Assembly: GCA_004379165.1 (NCBI GenBank)
Contig: NKXK01000025.1
Span: forward strand, 1-64,000
Length of the DNA stretch: 64,000 bases
Source: Rhodocyclaceae bacterium
Lineage (GTDB): Bacteria; Pseudomonadota; Gammaproteobacteria; Burkholderiales; Rhodocyclaceae
Direction of reading: 5' to 3'
The position numbers and the translations under genes are program-made. Under the pieces are notes generated by a model. It did no database searches. It worked only from the letters and a program-made list of their open reading frames with translations, and was not told the origin of the DNA. Shown here piece after piece: positions 1 through 10,052 of the stretch (positions are counted from its first letter, which is position 1; every line of letters begins with the position of its first letter).

Positions 1-158
1 AGTACATCGAGGTCTTCTACAACCGGCAGCGATTGCATTCAACCCTGGGTTACCGCTCGCCATCTCAGTTCCTCAGCGACTGGTGGAGTGAGCAGCAAGC
101 TGAAAAACAGGTAGCATGACAGACACCCCTTGGAAGACGAAAAACCGAGGGAACCTCA
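1..158 (+). mobile_element. IS3-family insertion sequence, 3' end (transposase C-terminus)
   Basis: Reading from base 3, an open frame gives the last 38 residues of an IS3-type OrfB integrase and stops at 117-119. It contains the typical tail Y-N-x-x-R-x-H-S-T-L-G-Y-x-S-P, which closes the catalytic DDE domain. The sequence to about 158 ends in CCTCA and is probably the right terminal repeat; that border is a guess. The 5' part lies outside the window, so completeness cannot be judged. The 114 bases from here to the next gene hold only short GC-rich dyads. Confidence 0.85.
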
Positions 159-272
159 CAATAGCCAGGCACGGGTTTTTGGGATACTCCCCATGTTGTT
201 GAGTTTGTCGGAGGGCTTTCCTCCGGTTACACGCATGCCGCCGCGGCCGGCGTTGCCGGCCGGTCGAGCTGA

Positions 273-1052
273 TTACTGCTCGACGAAGGCGCGTTCGATC
301 ACGTAATCCCCCCCTTCGCCAATGTGCGGCGAAATCTGGAAGCCGTAACTATCGAGCATGGCCGAGATTTCCTTGAGCATCGCCGGGCTGCCGCAGATCA
401 TTGCGCGGTCGGTCGCCGGGTCGAGCGGCGACTGGTCGATGTCGTGGAAGAGCTTGCCGGAGGTGATCAAATCGGTCTGTCGGCCGTTATTTCGGAAAGG
501 CTCGCGGGTCACGGTCGGGTAATACACCAGCTTGTCGCGGATTTCCTCGCCGAGGTATTCGTGATCCTTCAGGTCCTGCTCGATGTAGTCGTGGTAAGCC
601 AGTTCGTTGGTCCAGCGCACGCCGTGGATTAGGATGATCTTCTCGAAACGCTCGTAGGTTTCCGGATCGTGGATCAGGCTCATGAACGGCGCCAGGCCGG
701 TACCGGTGGCGAAGAGGAACAGGCGCTTGCCGGGCTTCAGGTCGCGCAGCACCAGCGTGCCGGTCGGCTTGCGGCTGACCAGCAGCTTGTCGCCCGGTTG
801 CAGGTGCTGCAGGCGTGAGGTCAGCGGGCCGTCCTGCACCTTGATGCTGAAAAATTCCAGATGCTCTTCATAGTTGGCGCTGGCGACGCTGTAGGCGCGT
901 AGCAGCGGCCGGCCATTCACTTCCAGCCCGATCATCACGAACTGGCCGTTGATGAAGCGCAGGCCGGGGTCGCGCGTGGTCTTGAAGCTGAACAGGTTGT
1001 CGTTCCAGTGATGAACATCGGTGACGGTTTCGTGCAGGAAGGCGGCGCTCAT
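273..1052 (-). CDS. fpr: Ferredoxin--NADP(+) reductase
   Basis: FAD enzyme (259 aa, normal for bacterial subclass I FPR) that moves electrons between NADP(H) and ferredoxin or flavodoxin in the cytoplasm. The FAD-binding RAYSVAS motif lies near residue 55 and G-P-L-T-S-R follows. The NADP-binding segment GTGLAPFMS is in the middle, then CGSPAML, and the protein ends ERAFVEQ. The frame stays open upstream, but the conserved family N-terminus begins at the ATG at 1052; a second ATG at 1085 is possible. It is divergent from a LysR gene and shares a 97-base control region with it, as fpr and finR do in Pseudomonas. The encoded enzyme could also serve reductases that lack their own flavoprotein; that is inference. 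Confidence 0.93.
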   Translation of the reverse strand: MSAAFLHETVTDVHHWNDNLFSFKTTRDPGLRFINGQFVMIGLEVNGRPLLRAYSVASANYEEHLEFFSIKVQDGPLTSRLQHLQPGDKLLVSRKPTGTLVLRDLKPGKRLFLFATGTGLAPFMSLIHDPETYERFEKIILIHGVRWTNELAYHDYIEQDLKDHEYLGEEIRDKLVYYPTVTREPFRNNGRQTDLITSGKLFHDIDQSPLDPATDRAMICGSPAMLKEISAMLDSYGFQISPHIGEGGDYVIERAFVEQ

Positions 1053-1115
1053 GGTCGTGGCTGAGTGAAGTTGCGATGTCTTCATCCTAGGCTTGGCGTT
1101 AAATCGACGAAAGCG

Positions 1116-1137
1116 GATAATTTTCATATCAATTATC
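1116..1137. promoter_or_regulatory. Candidate LysR operator between fpr and the LysR gene
   Basis: A perfect 7-bp inverted repeat, GATAATT and AATTATC, separated by 8 bases, lies in the AT-rich spacer between the divergent fpr and LysR genes. Its position and size fit a LysR-type recognition dyad. It is the only perfect dyad noticed in the spacer. Function is inferred from position. Confidence 0.55.
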
Positions 1138-1149
1138 GATTTAGTGAAT

Positions 1150-2073
1150 ATGAAGCTGACGCTGCGCCAACTTGAGGTCTTTGCCGTCATCGCCCGCGCC
1201 GAAAATGTCTCGAAAGCCGCGCTGACGCTGGCGATGTCCCAATCCGCCGCCAGCAGCGCGCTGCTGGAACTGGAGCGACAATTCGACTGCCCGCTCTTCG
1301 ACCGCATCGGCAAGAGCCTGCACCTCAACGCCACCGGTCGTGGCCTGCTGCCGCTGGCTGAAAACCTGCTGGCGCAGGCGCGCGATGTCGAGGCCTATCT
1401 GGGCGGCAGTGCCCTCGGCCCGTTGCAGGTTGGCGCCACGCTGACTATCGGCAACTATCTCGCAACGCTGATCGTCGCCGACTACATGCAGCAGCACCCG
1501 GGCGCCCCGGTGCAACTGCATGTCGCCAACACCGAAGCCATCGTCAGCCAGCTGCTGCGCTTCGAGTGCGACCTCGGTCTCATCGAAGGCGAGGTCGCCC
1601 ATCGCGATCTGGTGGTCGAGCCTTGGCTGGCCGATGAGCTGGTCGTCTTCTGTGCCCCGCAGCACCCGCTGGCGCAAGGGGGCGCTGCGGATACCGCCAG
1701 CCTGGCGCGACAGGCGTGGATACTGCGCGAACCCGGTTCTGGCACGCGCAGCCAGTTCGACCGGGAAATCGGTGCCCACCTCGGGGCTTTCGACCTGCGG
1801 CTGGAGTTGGAACACACCGAGGCCATCAAGCGCGCAGTCGAATCCGGGCTGGGTATCGGTTGCCTGTCGCGGATGGCGCTGCGCGAAGCGCTGCGGCGTG
1901 GCAGTCTGGTCGAGGTGCCGACGCCTCAGTTCGCGCTTGACCGCCGTTTCTACATTGCCCGCCACCGGCAGCGCCACCTCAGCGCCGCGGCCGGCCGCCT
2001 GCTCGACCTCTGTCGCGCGCTCATTGCGGCAACGCCGGATACACGCGGGCTGCGGCTACCCTATATCCCCTGA
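1150..2073 (+). CDS. LysR-family transcriptional regulator (FinR-like position)
   Basis: A 307-aa LysR regulator. The N-terminal winged helix-turn-helix (about residues 1-60) starts MKLTLRQLEVF and contains the usual S-Q-S-A-A-S-x-A recognition helix. The rest is a LysR substrate-binding domain with segments such as ESGLGIGCLS. The open frame begins at 1093, but the start at 1150 gives the standard family N-terminus. Being divergent from fpr suggests it controls fpr, as FinR does in pseudomonads; this is inferred from arrangement only. The effector is not known. Confidence 0.88.
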   Translation: MKLTLRQLEVFAVIARAENVSKAALTLAMSQSAASSALLELERQFDCPLFDRIGKSLHLNATGRGLLPLAENLLAQARDVEAYLGGSALGPLQVGATLTIGNYLATLIVADYMQQHPGAPVQLHVANTEAIVSQLLRFECDLGLIEGEVAHRDLVVEPWLADELVVFCAPQHPLAQGGAADTASLARQAWILREPGSGTRSQFDREIGAHLGAFDLRLELEHTEAIKRAVESGLGIGCLSRMALREALRRGSLVEVPTPQFALDRRFYIARHRQRHLSAAAGRLLDLCRALIAATPDTRGLRLPYIP

Positions 2074-2093
2074 TCGCTGACCGGCGCAGTCGC

Positions 2094-2522
2094 TCAGGCC
2101 GGTGCGCCGAGAATCACGTGGCTGGCCTTGATCAGCGCCGAGGCGTCGCTGCGCTCTTTCAGGCCCAGCTCCATGACCGCCTCGTTGGTCACGACGGAAT
2201 AAACCGTCGTGCCGCCCGGCAGGGTGATCGCGACTTCGGTATTGACCACGCCTCTCTGAAGTTTGCTGACCTTGCCGGCCAGCTGGTTGCGCGCCGAGAA
2301 ATTCAAATTGGCCGGCCCGGCCAGCAACATGACCCACGGCGCCTTGACGTAGGCAACGGCTTCCTTGCCCACTGCCAGGCCGAGCGACTGGACGCTGCCC
2401 TCTGTCACGATTGCGACAATTTTGTCGCCCCCAGGCAGGGTCAGTTCGACTTCGGCATTGACGGCGCCATCGACCAAAGCCGTGATTTTTCCTTTGAATA
2501 CATTGCGTGCACTGACATTCAT
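2094..2522 (-). CDS. Molybdenum-pterin/molybdate-binding protein with two Mop repeats
   Basis: A 142-aa protein made of two tandem Mop (TOBE-type) modules of about 68 residues. They start S-A-R-N-V-F-K-G and S-A-R-N-Q-L-A-G, and each ends in an A-x-(V/I)-K-A-(P/S) segment. Such molbindins bind molybdate or tungstate oxyanions in the cytoplasm and buffer or store them. The start at 2522 has GGAGA just upstream. The gene is divergent from modE and shares the spacer carrying a ModE-box-like dyad, so ModE control is likely. ModG is the closest named family of this two-module form. Confidence 0.88.
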   Translation of the reverse strand: MNVSARNVFKGKITALVDGAVNAEVELTLPGGDKIVAIVTEGSVQSLGLAVGKEAVAYVKAPWVMLLAGPANLNFSARNQLAGKVSKLQRGVVNTEVAITLPGGTTVYSVVTNEAVMELGLKERSDASALIKASHVILGAPA

Positions 2523-2686
2523 GATGTTCTCCAGGTTGAGTCAAGTGAACTGGCCCGGTTTTCGCTGTATACGAAATAACTTAACGATTTCTTGTCGGGT
2601 AAGCCCCACTGTACGGCCGGTCTTTTTGTCAATACGACCATAGTGCAAGCCTTATCTTCATGCTGTTTCGATCTCTAGCACCTGGG

Positions 2687-2706
2687 TTATATTATTCGCT
2701 ATATAA
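2687..2706. promoter_or_regulatory. Candidate ModE box
   Basis: TTATAT and ATATAA form an inverted repeat with an 8-base spacer, 19 bases upstream of the modE start and in the spacer shared with the Mop gene. It resembles the known ModE operator (TATATAA-type half-sites in inverted orientation). It probably serves molybdate-dependent repression of modEABC; regulation of the Mop gene from the same site is inference. Confidence 0.6.
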
Positions 2707-2725
2707 ATTGTAATATCACGAAATC

Positions 2726-4304
<1,579 letters not shown>

Positions 4305-4310
4305 CCCACG

Positions 4311-4988
4311 ATGCTGACTGACAGCGACCTTCAGGCCATCTGGCTGACCACGCGACTGGCTGGGATCACGACCGTGATCCTGCTTCTCGTCGGCACGCCC
4401 ATCGCCTGGCTGCTGGCGCGCAGCCGCTCGTGGTGGAAAGGGCCGCTCGGCGCCGTCGTCGCGCTGCCGCTGGTGCTGCCGCCCTCGGTGCTCGGCTTCT
4501 ACCTGCTGCTGGCCATGGGGCCGCAGGGTCCGGTCGGACAGCTCACCGCCTCGCTCGGCCTTGGCGTGTTGCCCTTCACCTTCTGGGGCCTGGTCGTCGC
4601 CTCATCGTTTTACTCGTTGCCCTTTATGGTTCAGCCGCTTCAAAACGCCTTCGAAAGTATCGGCGAGCGGCCACTCGAAGTCGCCGCCACCCTCCGCGCC
4701 TCGCCGCTCGATACCTTCTTTTCGGTCGTTCTGCCGCTGGCCAAACCGGGTTTCATCACCGCTGGCGTACTGACCTTCGCCCACACCGTCGGCGAATTCG
4801 GCGTCGTGCTCATGATCGGCGGCAACATTCCGGGCGTCACCCGCGTTGCTTCGGTGCAGATCTACGACCACGTCGAGGCCTTGGAATACGCCGACGCCCA
4901 TCGTCTGGCCGCCGTGATGCTGGCTTTCTCCTTCACAGTGCTGCTCGCCATGTACCTGCGCCGCCCCAAGCCAACGAGGGGAGATTGA
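4311..4988 (+). CDS. modB: Molybdate ABC transporter permease ModB
   Basis: A 225-aa inner-membrane permease with about five hydrophobic segments, forming the ModB dimer through which molybdate crosses. The [16 protein letters not shown] segment and the EAA-loop region ([18 protein letters not shown], which contacts ModC) are typical. [15 protein letters not shown] near the C-terminus is a ModB hallmark. It is the third gene of the mod operon, with modC starting one base after its stop. Confidence 0.95.
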   Translation: MLTDSDLQAIWLTTRLAGITTVILLLVGTPIAWLLARSRSWWKGPLGAVVALPLVLPPSVLGFYLLLAMGPQGPVGQLTASLGLGVLPFTFWGLVVASSFYSLPFMVQPLQNAFESIGERPLEVAATLRASPLDTFFSVVLPLAKPGFITAGVLTFAHTVGEFGVVLMIGGNIPGVTRVASVQIYDHVEALEYADAHRLAAVMLAFSFTVLLAMYLRRPKPTRGD

Positions 4989-4989
4989 C

Positions 4990-6060
4990 ATGGACAGCAT
5001 CAAGGCCCGCTTCAAACTCGACTGGCCCGGCTTCACGCTCGACGTCGACCTCGCACTGCCCGGCCGTGGCGTTACCGCGCTGTTTGGGCACTCGGGCTCG
5101 GGCAAGACCACGCTGCTGCGCTGCCTGGCCGGGCTGGAAAGACCTTCCCACGGTCGCCTCGAATTCAAGGGCAAAATCTGGCAGGACGACACGACCTGGC
5201 TGCCGACGCACCAGCGCTCCATCGGCTACGTCTTTCAGGAAGCCAGCCTGTTCGCTCACCTTGATGTCCTCGGCAACCTGAATTTCGGTCTCAAGCGCAG
5301 CGCCACGGCGCAGCGCTTCGGGCTGGAACAGGCCATCGAACTGCTCGGCATCGGCCACCTGCTGGCCCGCAAACCGGACACGCTGTCCGGCGGCGAACGC
5401 CAGCGCGTCGGTATCGCACGCGCCCTGGCCGTCGGCCCGGAAATCCTGCTCATGGACGAACCGCTGGCGGCACTCGACCTCAAGCGCAAGCAGGAAATCC
5501 TACCCTATCTCGAACGCCTGCACGACGAACTGGCCATCCCGGTCATCTACGTCAGCCATTCGCCCGACGAAGTTGCCCGCCTGGCCGACCACATCGTCGC
5601 CATGGACGGCGGCCGCGTCGTTGCCCACGGCCCGCTCGGCGAAACGCTGGCCCGCCTCGACCTGCCGATCTACCTCGGCGAGGACGCCGGGGTGGTGCTC
5701 GACGCGACGGTTGGCGAAGTCGATGCCGAATGGCAGCTATGCCGCGTCGCCTTTCCCGGCGGCAGCCTCTGGACGCGCGACCACGGCATCGCACCGGGCA
5801 AGCCGGTCCGCATCCGCGTGCTGGCGCGCGATGTGTCGCTGGCGCTCGGCGAGCCGTCGCACTCCAGCATCCAGAACATCCTGCCCGGCGTGGTCGATTG
5901 CATCGGCCCGGACGACCATCCCGGCTTATTGCTGGTGCGCGTCGCCATCGGTGCCAGCAGCCTGATCGCCCGGCTGACCCGACGCTCGGCCGATCAGCTT
6001 GGATTGGAACCTGGCAAGGCGGTCTTTGCCCAGGTCAAGTCGGTTGCCTTGCTGGAGTGA
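4990..6060 (+). CDS. modC: Molybdate ABC transporter ATP-binding protein ModC
   Basis: A 356-aa ATPase that powers ModB. Walker A is GHSGSGKTT (about 35-43), the ABC signature LSGGERQRVGIARAL, and Walker B LLMDEPLAALD, followed by the switch His in YVSHSPDEV. The C-terminal 70 residues form a TOBE/Mop domain (SSIQNILPG to the end) that can sense cytoplasmic molybdate and inhibit transport, as known for the family. It is the last gene of the operon and ends 54 bases before the stop of a convergent gene; no clear terminator was seen there. Confidence 0.95.
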   Translation: MDSIKARFKLDWPGFTLDVDLALPGRGVTALFGHSGSGKTTLLRCLAGLERPSHGRLEFKGKIWQDDTTWLPTHQRSIGYVFQEASLFAHLDVLGNLNFGLKRSATAQRFGLEQAIELLGIGHLLARKPDTLSGGERQRVGIARALAVGPEILLMDEPLAALDLKRKQEILPYLERLHDELAIPVIYVSHSPDEVARLADHIVAMDGGRVVAHGPLGETLARLDLPIYLGEDAGVVLDATVGEVDAEWQLCRVAFPGGSLWTRDHGIAPGKPVRIRVLARDVSLALGEPSHSSIQNILPGVVDCIGPDDHPGLLLVRVAIGASSLIARLTRRSADQLGLEPGKAVFAQVKSVALLE

Positions 6061-6114
6061 ACGGATTCAGCGTGAGGAACGAGTCGCAGGTCGGAAAATC
6101 CGGGCTGGAAAGCC

Positions 6115-7458
6115 TCAGCGTCCAAACGCCCGATCCAGATCCGCCCGGTTGCGTTCGTCGACGTAGATATCCGTCGCCGCTGGCCGGCTGCTGGCGAAGC
6201 AGGCGACTTCAACGTTGGCCAGCGGTTTGCCCTTGTGCAGGACATCGACGGCACAGCGGCCGTAGATGCTTTCGATGGTGACGAGCAGGTTGCGGGCGTA
6301 GGGGCTTTCCAGTTTGCCGTCGAGGATCAGGTTGGCAAGCAGCACGCCGTCCGGTTTGAGCACGCGGCGCAGGCCAGCCCAGAATTCGCGGGTGACCAGG
6401 TGGCTGGGGATGGAGGTGTGCGAGCTGAAGACGTCGACCAGCACGGCGTCGTAGCGCTTGTCGGTGGTCGCCACGTAGCGGCGGGCGTCGTCGGCGATGA
6501 ATTCGCCTTTTGCCGCCTCGCGCAGGAAGTCGGCTTCGGCGATGGCGCGGATTTTCGGGTCGATGTCGACGTAGGTGTAGCGGTTGAGTGGTTCGCGGTG
6601 CGACAGCGTGAAGCCGCCGGCGCCGAGCACGAGGATGTCGCGGTCGCGGTAGCCGAGATCGTCGAGCAGCAGCTTGCGCAGGTGCTGGATGTAGCGGGTG
6701 TAGTTGGGCGGTTCGCTCTGGTCGATCAGCGAGGCGGTCGATTGATTGACCCAGAAGGCGCGCGGTTCGATCTGGCCGGGCAGGCTGACGGCGCCGACGC
6801 GGTATTCGGCGTAGGCGGTGTCGGCGGTGACCGGGTGCTGCAGGTTGATGAAAATGCTGACGGCTGCGGTAAACCCGGAAAACAGCCAAAAACGGGGCGT
6901 TTTGCGGGTGATCAGCAGCGTGCCGATGATCAGCCCCAGCACGCAGGCGATGATCGCCGCCGAGACGCCGAGCCATTGCATGACGAGCAGCGACAGCGAT
7001 AGCGAGCCGAGGAAAGAGCCGAGCGTGGACCAGTACAACGCCAGCCCGCTGGCTTCGCCGGTGCGAGTGTCCTTCATCAGGTTGGTGAGGATGGGCACGG
7101 TCTGGCCAAGCAGCCAGGCGAGCGGGCAGAGCACGGTGCCAATGAAGACGAGGTAGGCGACGGGGGCCGGCTGCAGGTAGGCGAACAGCGCATCGACCGT
7201 GACGCCGGCCAGCCCGATGCCGGCGATGGTCGCTGAAATAAGGAAGTTGCGCGAGACGGTCTCAAGGTAGCGGCTGGCGACCTTGCCGCCCGAGGCGTAG
7301 CCGAGCGCGAGCGCGAGCAGGAAGAAGCCGATGGTTGGCGCGGTGACGACGATGGCCGAGCCGACATGCGGCACCAGCCGGCGCAGGGCGATGATTTCGG
7401 CGCCGAGGGAGCAGAAGCCCTCGATGAAGACAATGGCGTAGATGAGCGTGCGGGACAT
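6115..7458 (-). CDS. Membrane-anchored spermidine-synthase-like methyltransferase-fold protein
   Basis: A 447-aa protein. The first 200 residues are hydrophobic with six or more likely membrane segments. The last 240 form a spermidine synthase-type Rossmann domain with ILVLGAGGFTLSH, the acidic YVDIDPKI and the DAVLVDVFSS motif. Known relatives either transfer aminopropyl groups or have unknown substrates, so the reaction is left open. It is the last gene of a minus-strand run after rarD and the truncated HlyC-like gene, and is convergent with modC. A copy of the dispersed TGCGGT motif is translated inside it as F-S-G-F-T-A. Confidence 0.72.
   Translation of the reverse strand: MSRTLIYAIVFIEGFCSLGAEIIALRRLVPHVGSAIVVTAPTIGFFLLALALGYASGGKVASRYLETVSRNFLISATIAGIGLAGVTVDALFAYLQPAPVAYLVFIGTVLCPLAWLLGQTVPILTNLMKDTRTGEASGLALYWSTLGSFLGSLSLSLLVMQWLGVSAAIIACVLGLIIGTLLITRKTPRFWLFSGFTAAVSIFINLQHPVTADTAYAEYRVGAVSLPGQIEPRAFWVNQSTASLIDQSEPPNYTRYIQHLRKLLLDDLGYRDRDILVLGAGGFTLSHREPLNRYTYVDIDPKIRAIAEADFLREAAKGEFIADDARRYVATTDKRYDAVLVDVFSSHTSIPSHLVTREFWAGLRRVLKPDGVLLANLILDGKLESPYARNLLVTIESIYGRCAVDVLHKGKPLANVEVACFASSRPAATDIYVDERNRADLDRAFGR
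6865..6898 (+). repeat. Dispersed TGCGGT motif, copy inside the spermidine-synthase-like gene
   Basis: TGCGGTAAACCCGGAAAA followed by CAGCCAAAAACGG. It differs from the copy at 8205 at only a few positions, although the two host proteins are unrelated. The gene reads through it on the opposite strand. Confidence 0.6.
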
Positions 7459-7509
7459 CCCGCGATTATCGCCTGTGATTGATGCCCTTGATTGCCGCCG
7501 GCGGGCGTT

Positions 7510-7910
7510 TCAGGCGTTTTCGGGTAGTCGGGTGACGAGCAATTGGTCGATGCGGTTGCGGTCCACATCGATGACCTCGAACTTGTAGCCGCCGTGGATG
7601 ACGCTGTCGGTGCGCCTGGGCAGCTTGCGCAGCATGTACATCATGAAGCCGGCGATGGTTTCGTACTGGCTGTCGTCGGGGAAGGGCGGCAGTTCGAGTT
7701 CGGTTTCGACGTCGCCAACCGGCGTCAGGCCGTCAATCAGCCAGGAATCGGCGTCGCGGCGCACGATCTGGGCTTCGACGCTGTCGATCAGCGGGTCGCC
7801 GACCAGTGTGCTGGTCAGGTCATTGAGGGTGATCAGGCTGACGATCAGGGCGTATTCGTTGATGATCAGCGCGAAATCAGCAGCAGAATGATCAGGGTGC
7901 TTTCGAGCAT
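7510..7910 (-). pseudogene. HlyC/CorC-family (UPF0053) protein, internal-deletion remnant
   Basis: Only two ends of a normal protein of about 430 aa survive. The ATG at 7910 starts MLESTLIILLLI, a typical N-terminal membrane helix of this family, but that frame stops after 14 codons. Directly after it, in another frame, runs the family C-terminus. This has the end of the second CBS domain (ALIINEYALIVSLITLNDL) and the CorC_HlyC domain (YETIAGFMMYMLRKLP to FEVIDVDRNRIDQLLV). The membrane DUF21 domain and most of the CBS pair are missing, so a frame-breaking deletion of roughly 0.9 kb joined the two ends. The open frame up to 7983 is accidental. It is probably not functional. Confidence 0.75.
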
Positions 7911-7958
7911 GGGGGCGGAATGCCGTGACCGATGCTTCGATTATGCGCCGAAGCGGCG

Positions 7959-8843
7959 TCAGCCGTGTTTCAGCTTGCGCCACATGCTGACGCTGAAGAC
8001 CGCCAGCCCCAGCCAGATCAGCCCGAAACTCAGCAGCCGCGCCTGCTGGAAGGGCTCGTCGAAGATGAAGATGGCGGTCAGAAACTGCATCGTCGGGTTG
8101 ATGTACATCAGCATGCCGACAGTGGCGAGATCGAGGCGCTGCGTGGCGGCGGCAAAGGCCATCAGCGGCATGGCGGTGAGGATACCGGCGCCGATCAGCA
8201 GGCCTGCGGTGAACCCGGAAAATTGCCCCAAAACGGCATGCGGGTCAGGCGCAAGAAACAGAACGTAGATGCCGCACACCGGCAACATGCACAGCGTTTC
8301 CAGCCACAGGCCGGACAGCGGATCGACCGGCACCTGCTTGCGCACCAGCCCGTAGGTGCCGAAGGTGGCAGCAAGGAAGAGCGAGACCCAGGGCAGGCTG
8401 CCGAGTGTGGCAACCTCGTTGCCGATGGCGGCAACTGCGAGGCCTACCGACAGCCATTCGAGGCAGTTCAGCCTTTCCTTGAGCACCAGCAGGCCGAGCA
8501 GGACATTGACCAGCGGTGTCAGGAAATAGCCGAGGCTGGAGGCGACCACCTGCTGGTTGCCCACCGCCCAAAGGAAGACCAGCCAGTTGCTGCCGACCAG
8601 CAGCGCGGCCAGCGCCAGCATGGCAAGCTGGCGTGGCGCTCGGAGGATGGCTGCGACATTGGCCCAGCGGGCGCGCAGCGTCAGCAGGACGCCGACGAAA
8701 ACGCAGGCCCAGACGGCGCGGTGCGACAGCACGTCCATCGGCGGCACTGCTGACAGTTGGCGGAAATATAGCGGGAAAAAGCCCCAGATCAGGTAGGCGA
8801 GCAGGCCGAAGCCGACGCCCGCCGCAGTACGTGACACGGGCAT
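7959..8843 (-). CDS. rarD: EamA-family transporter RarD
   Basis: A 294-aa inner-membrane protein with ten predicted helices in two EamA halves. It starts near GVGFGLLAYLIWGFFPLYFR, the RarD signature, and carries GSNWLVFLWAVGNQQVVASS. RarD proteins are drug/metabolite-superfamily permeases; the substrate is not settled (chloramphenicol sensitivity in Pseudomonas). The start at 8843 lies 4 bases after the stop of the DUF599 gene, so the two are co-transcribed. A dispersed-motif copy (8205-8238) is translated as Q-F-S-G-F-T-A-G. Confidence 0.9.
   Translation of the reverse strand: MPVSRTAAGVGFGLLAYLIWGFFPLYFRQLSAVPPMDVLSHRAVWACVFVGVLLTLRARWANVAAILRAPRQLAMLALAALLVGSNWLVFLWAVGNQQVVASSLGYFLTPLVNVLLGLLVLKERLNCLEWLSVGLAVAAIGNEVATLGSLPWVSLFLAATFGTYGLVRKQVPVDPLSGLWLETLCMLPVCGIYVLFLAPDPHAVLGQFSGFTAGLLIGAGILTAMPLMAFAAATQRLDLATVGMLMYINPTMQFLTAIFIFDEPFQQARLLSFGLIWLGLAVFSVSMWRKLKHG
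8205..8238 (+). repeat. Dispersed TGCGGT motif, copy inside rarD
   Basis: TGCGGTGAACCCGGAAAA followed by TTGCCCCAAAACGG, on the strand opposite to the gene. It is nearly identical to the copy at 6865. Confidence 0.6.
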
Positions 8844-8847
8844 TGCC

Positions 8848-9540
8848 TCAGTCCGCGTCGCGCAGCACGGCCAGCGTTGCCGACTGGTAATCGCGGCGGT
8901 AAAGCACCACCAGCACCGCCAGCGCCAGCACGGCAAGCACAATGGGGCTGAGCAGCCAGCCGGAGGCGGCGAGTCCGAAATAATAGGCGCGGATGCCGCG
9001 GTTGAAATCGTCGCCGGCGAGGTTGTTGGTGCCCGCCACACGCCGCGCGTAGGTGTCGATACCCGGCTCACCCGTCTTGCCCATGGGCGCTGCGCCGACC
9101 AGGATGGAGAGCAGGTTGAACTGGCGCAGCGACCAGGTGAACTTGAAATAGGCAAAGACAAAGCTGGCGAGCAGCAGCATCAGCTTCACCTCCAGCAGCT
9201 CGCGGTTGCCGGCGCCGCCGAAGGGCAGGTCAGCGGTGACGCTGAGCAGTTTTTCCGACGCCCCGAGCGCCGCGACCAGACCGGCGATGATGTAGATGGT
9301 GGTGTTGGCGTAGAAGGAAACCGAAGTCACCAGATTGCCGATCAGTGTCGAATCGGTCACCCGCACATCGCGCTCCAGCATCCGGTAAGCCCACTGCAGC
9401 CGGTAACCCTGCGCCGTGCCGATCAGCCCGCCAGCGCCATACCGGCCATGCTCCGAAAACCAGCCATAGCCCGCCCAGCAGGCAAGAAAAACCGCCAGCG
9501 ACAGCCAGTCGAGCAGCGAAAGATGGGGAAGGGCATGCAT
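8848..9540 (-). CDS. DUF599 family membrane protein
   Basis: A 230-aa protein with about five hydrophobic segments and the DUF599 pattern W-x-Y-R-M-L at about residues 50-55. It also carries F-(Y/S)-A-N-T-T-I-Y-I and (F/T)-W-S-L-R-Q-F-N. The function of the family is unknown. The start at 9540 is the first ATG giving the family N-terminus (HLSLLDWLSLAVF); the frame extends upstream without support. It precedes rarD by 4 bases. Confidence 0.8.
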   Translation of the reverse strand: MHALPHLSLLDWLSLAVFLACWAGYGWFSEHGRYGAGGLIGTAQGYRLQWAYRMLERDVRVTDSTLIGNLVTSVSFYANTTIYIIAGLVAALGASEKLLSVTADLPFGGAGNRELLEVKLMLLLASFVFAYFKFTWSLRQFNLLSILVGAAPMGKTGEPGIDTYARRVAGTNNLAGDDFNRGIRAYYFGLAASGWLLSPIVLAVLALAVLVVLYRRDYQSATLAVLRDAD

Positions 9541-9629
9541 GGGCGGAGTGTGCCACAACCTGAGGGGCACATCGTGATGCGGATGATGAGTTGCTTTAAC
9601 CGTGGTTGCATTTTTGCTACCATGAGGAC

Positions 9630-10052
9630 ATGAGAGCCGTGATTGATACCAATCTTTTCCTGGGTGCCTGCCTCGGCACCGGCCCGGCAAACCGGACGAT
9701 TGCCGCGTGTTTGCGCGGACAGTTCACTCCGCTGATGGGCGCAGCCCTGCTTGCCGAGTACGAAGATGTGCTGGGGCGCGAGGAGTTGTTGAAAAAGTCA
9801 CGCTTGAACCCGGAAGAGCAGCAAACCTTGCTCGACATTTTTCTGTCGAAATCCGAGTGGGTGAGGGTTTATTTTGCGTGGCGCCCGAATGTGCCGGACG
9901 AGGCGGACAACCATCTGGTCGAGCTCGCCGTGGCCGGTGGCGCGGAGTTCATCGTTACCCTCAATCTGAGGGATTTGCAGCGAATGGAGCTGCGCTTTCC
10001 TCAACTTAAAGTCGTTACGCCGGAAGCGTTTCTGAAGGAGCTTGAATCATGA
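9630..10052 (+). CDS. PIN-domain protein, putative toxin of a toxin-antitoxin pair
   Basis: A 140-aa PIN domain (COG1569-like) that begins MRAVIDTNLFLGA, with D6 as the first metal ligand. Further acidic residues sit in AEYEDVL and PDEADNHLVELA, and the typical end FIVTLNLRDL is present. Such proteins are Mg-dependent ribonucleases that cut RNA and slow growth. The start at 9630 is chosen over 9606 because the PIN fold begins at once. It overlaps the next gene by ATGA, so the two are translated together. Toxin activity is inferred. Confidence 0.8.
   Translation: MRAVIDTNLFLGACLGTGPANRTIAACLRGQFTPLMGAALLAEYEDVLGREELLKKSRLNPEEQQTLLDIFLSKSEWVRVYFAWRPNVPDEADNHLVELAVAGGAEFIVTLNLRDLQRMELRFPQLKVVTPEAFLKELES

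Noticed and set aside
240-265. Strong terminator after fpr from the GGCCGGC/GCCGGCC dyad
   Set aside because: The stem is perfect but no T run follows on the minus strand, so rho-independent function is doubtful.
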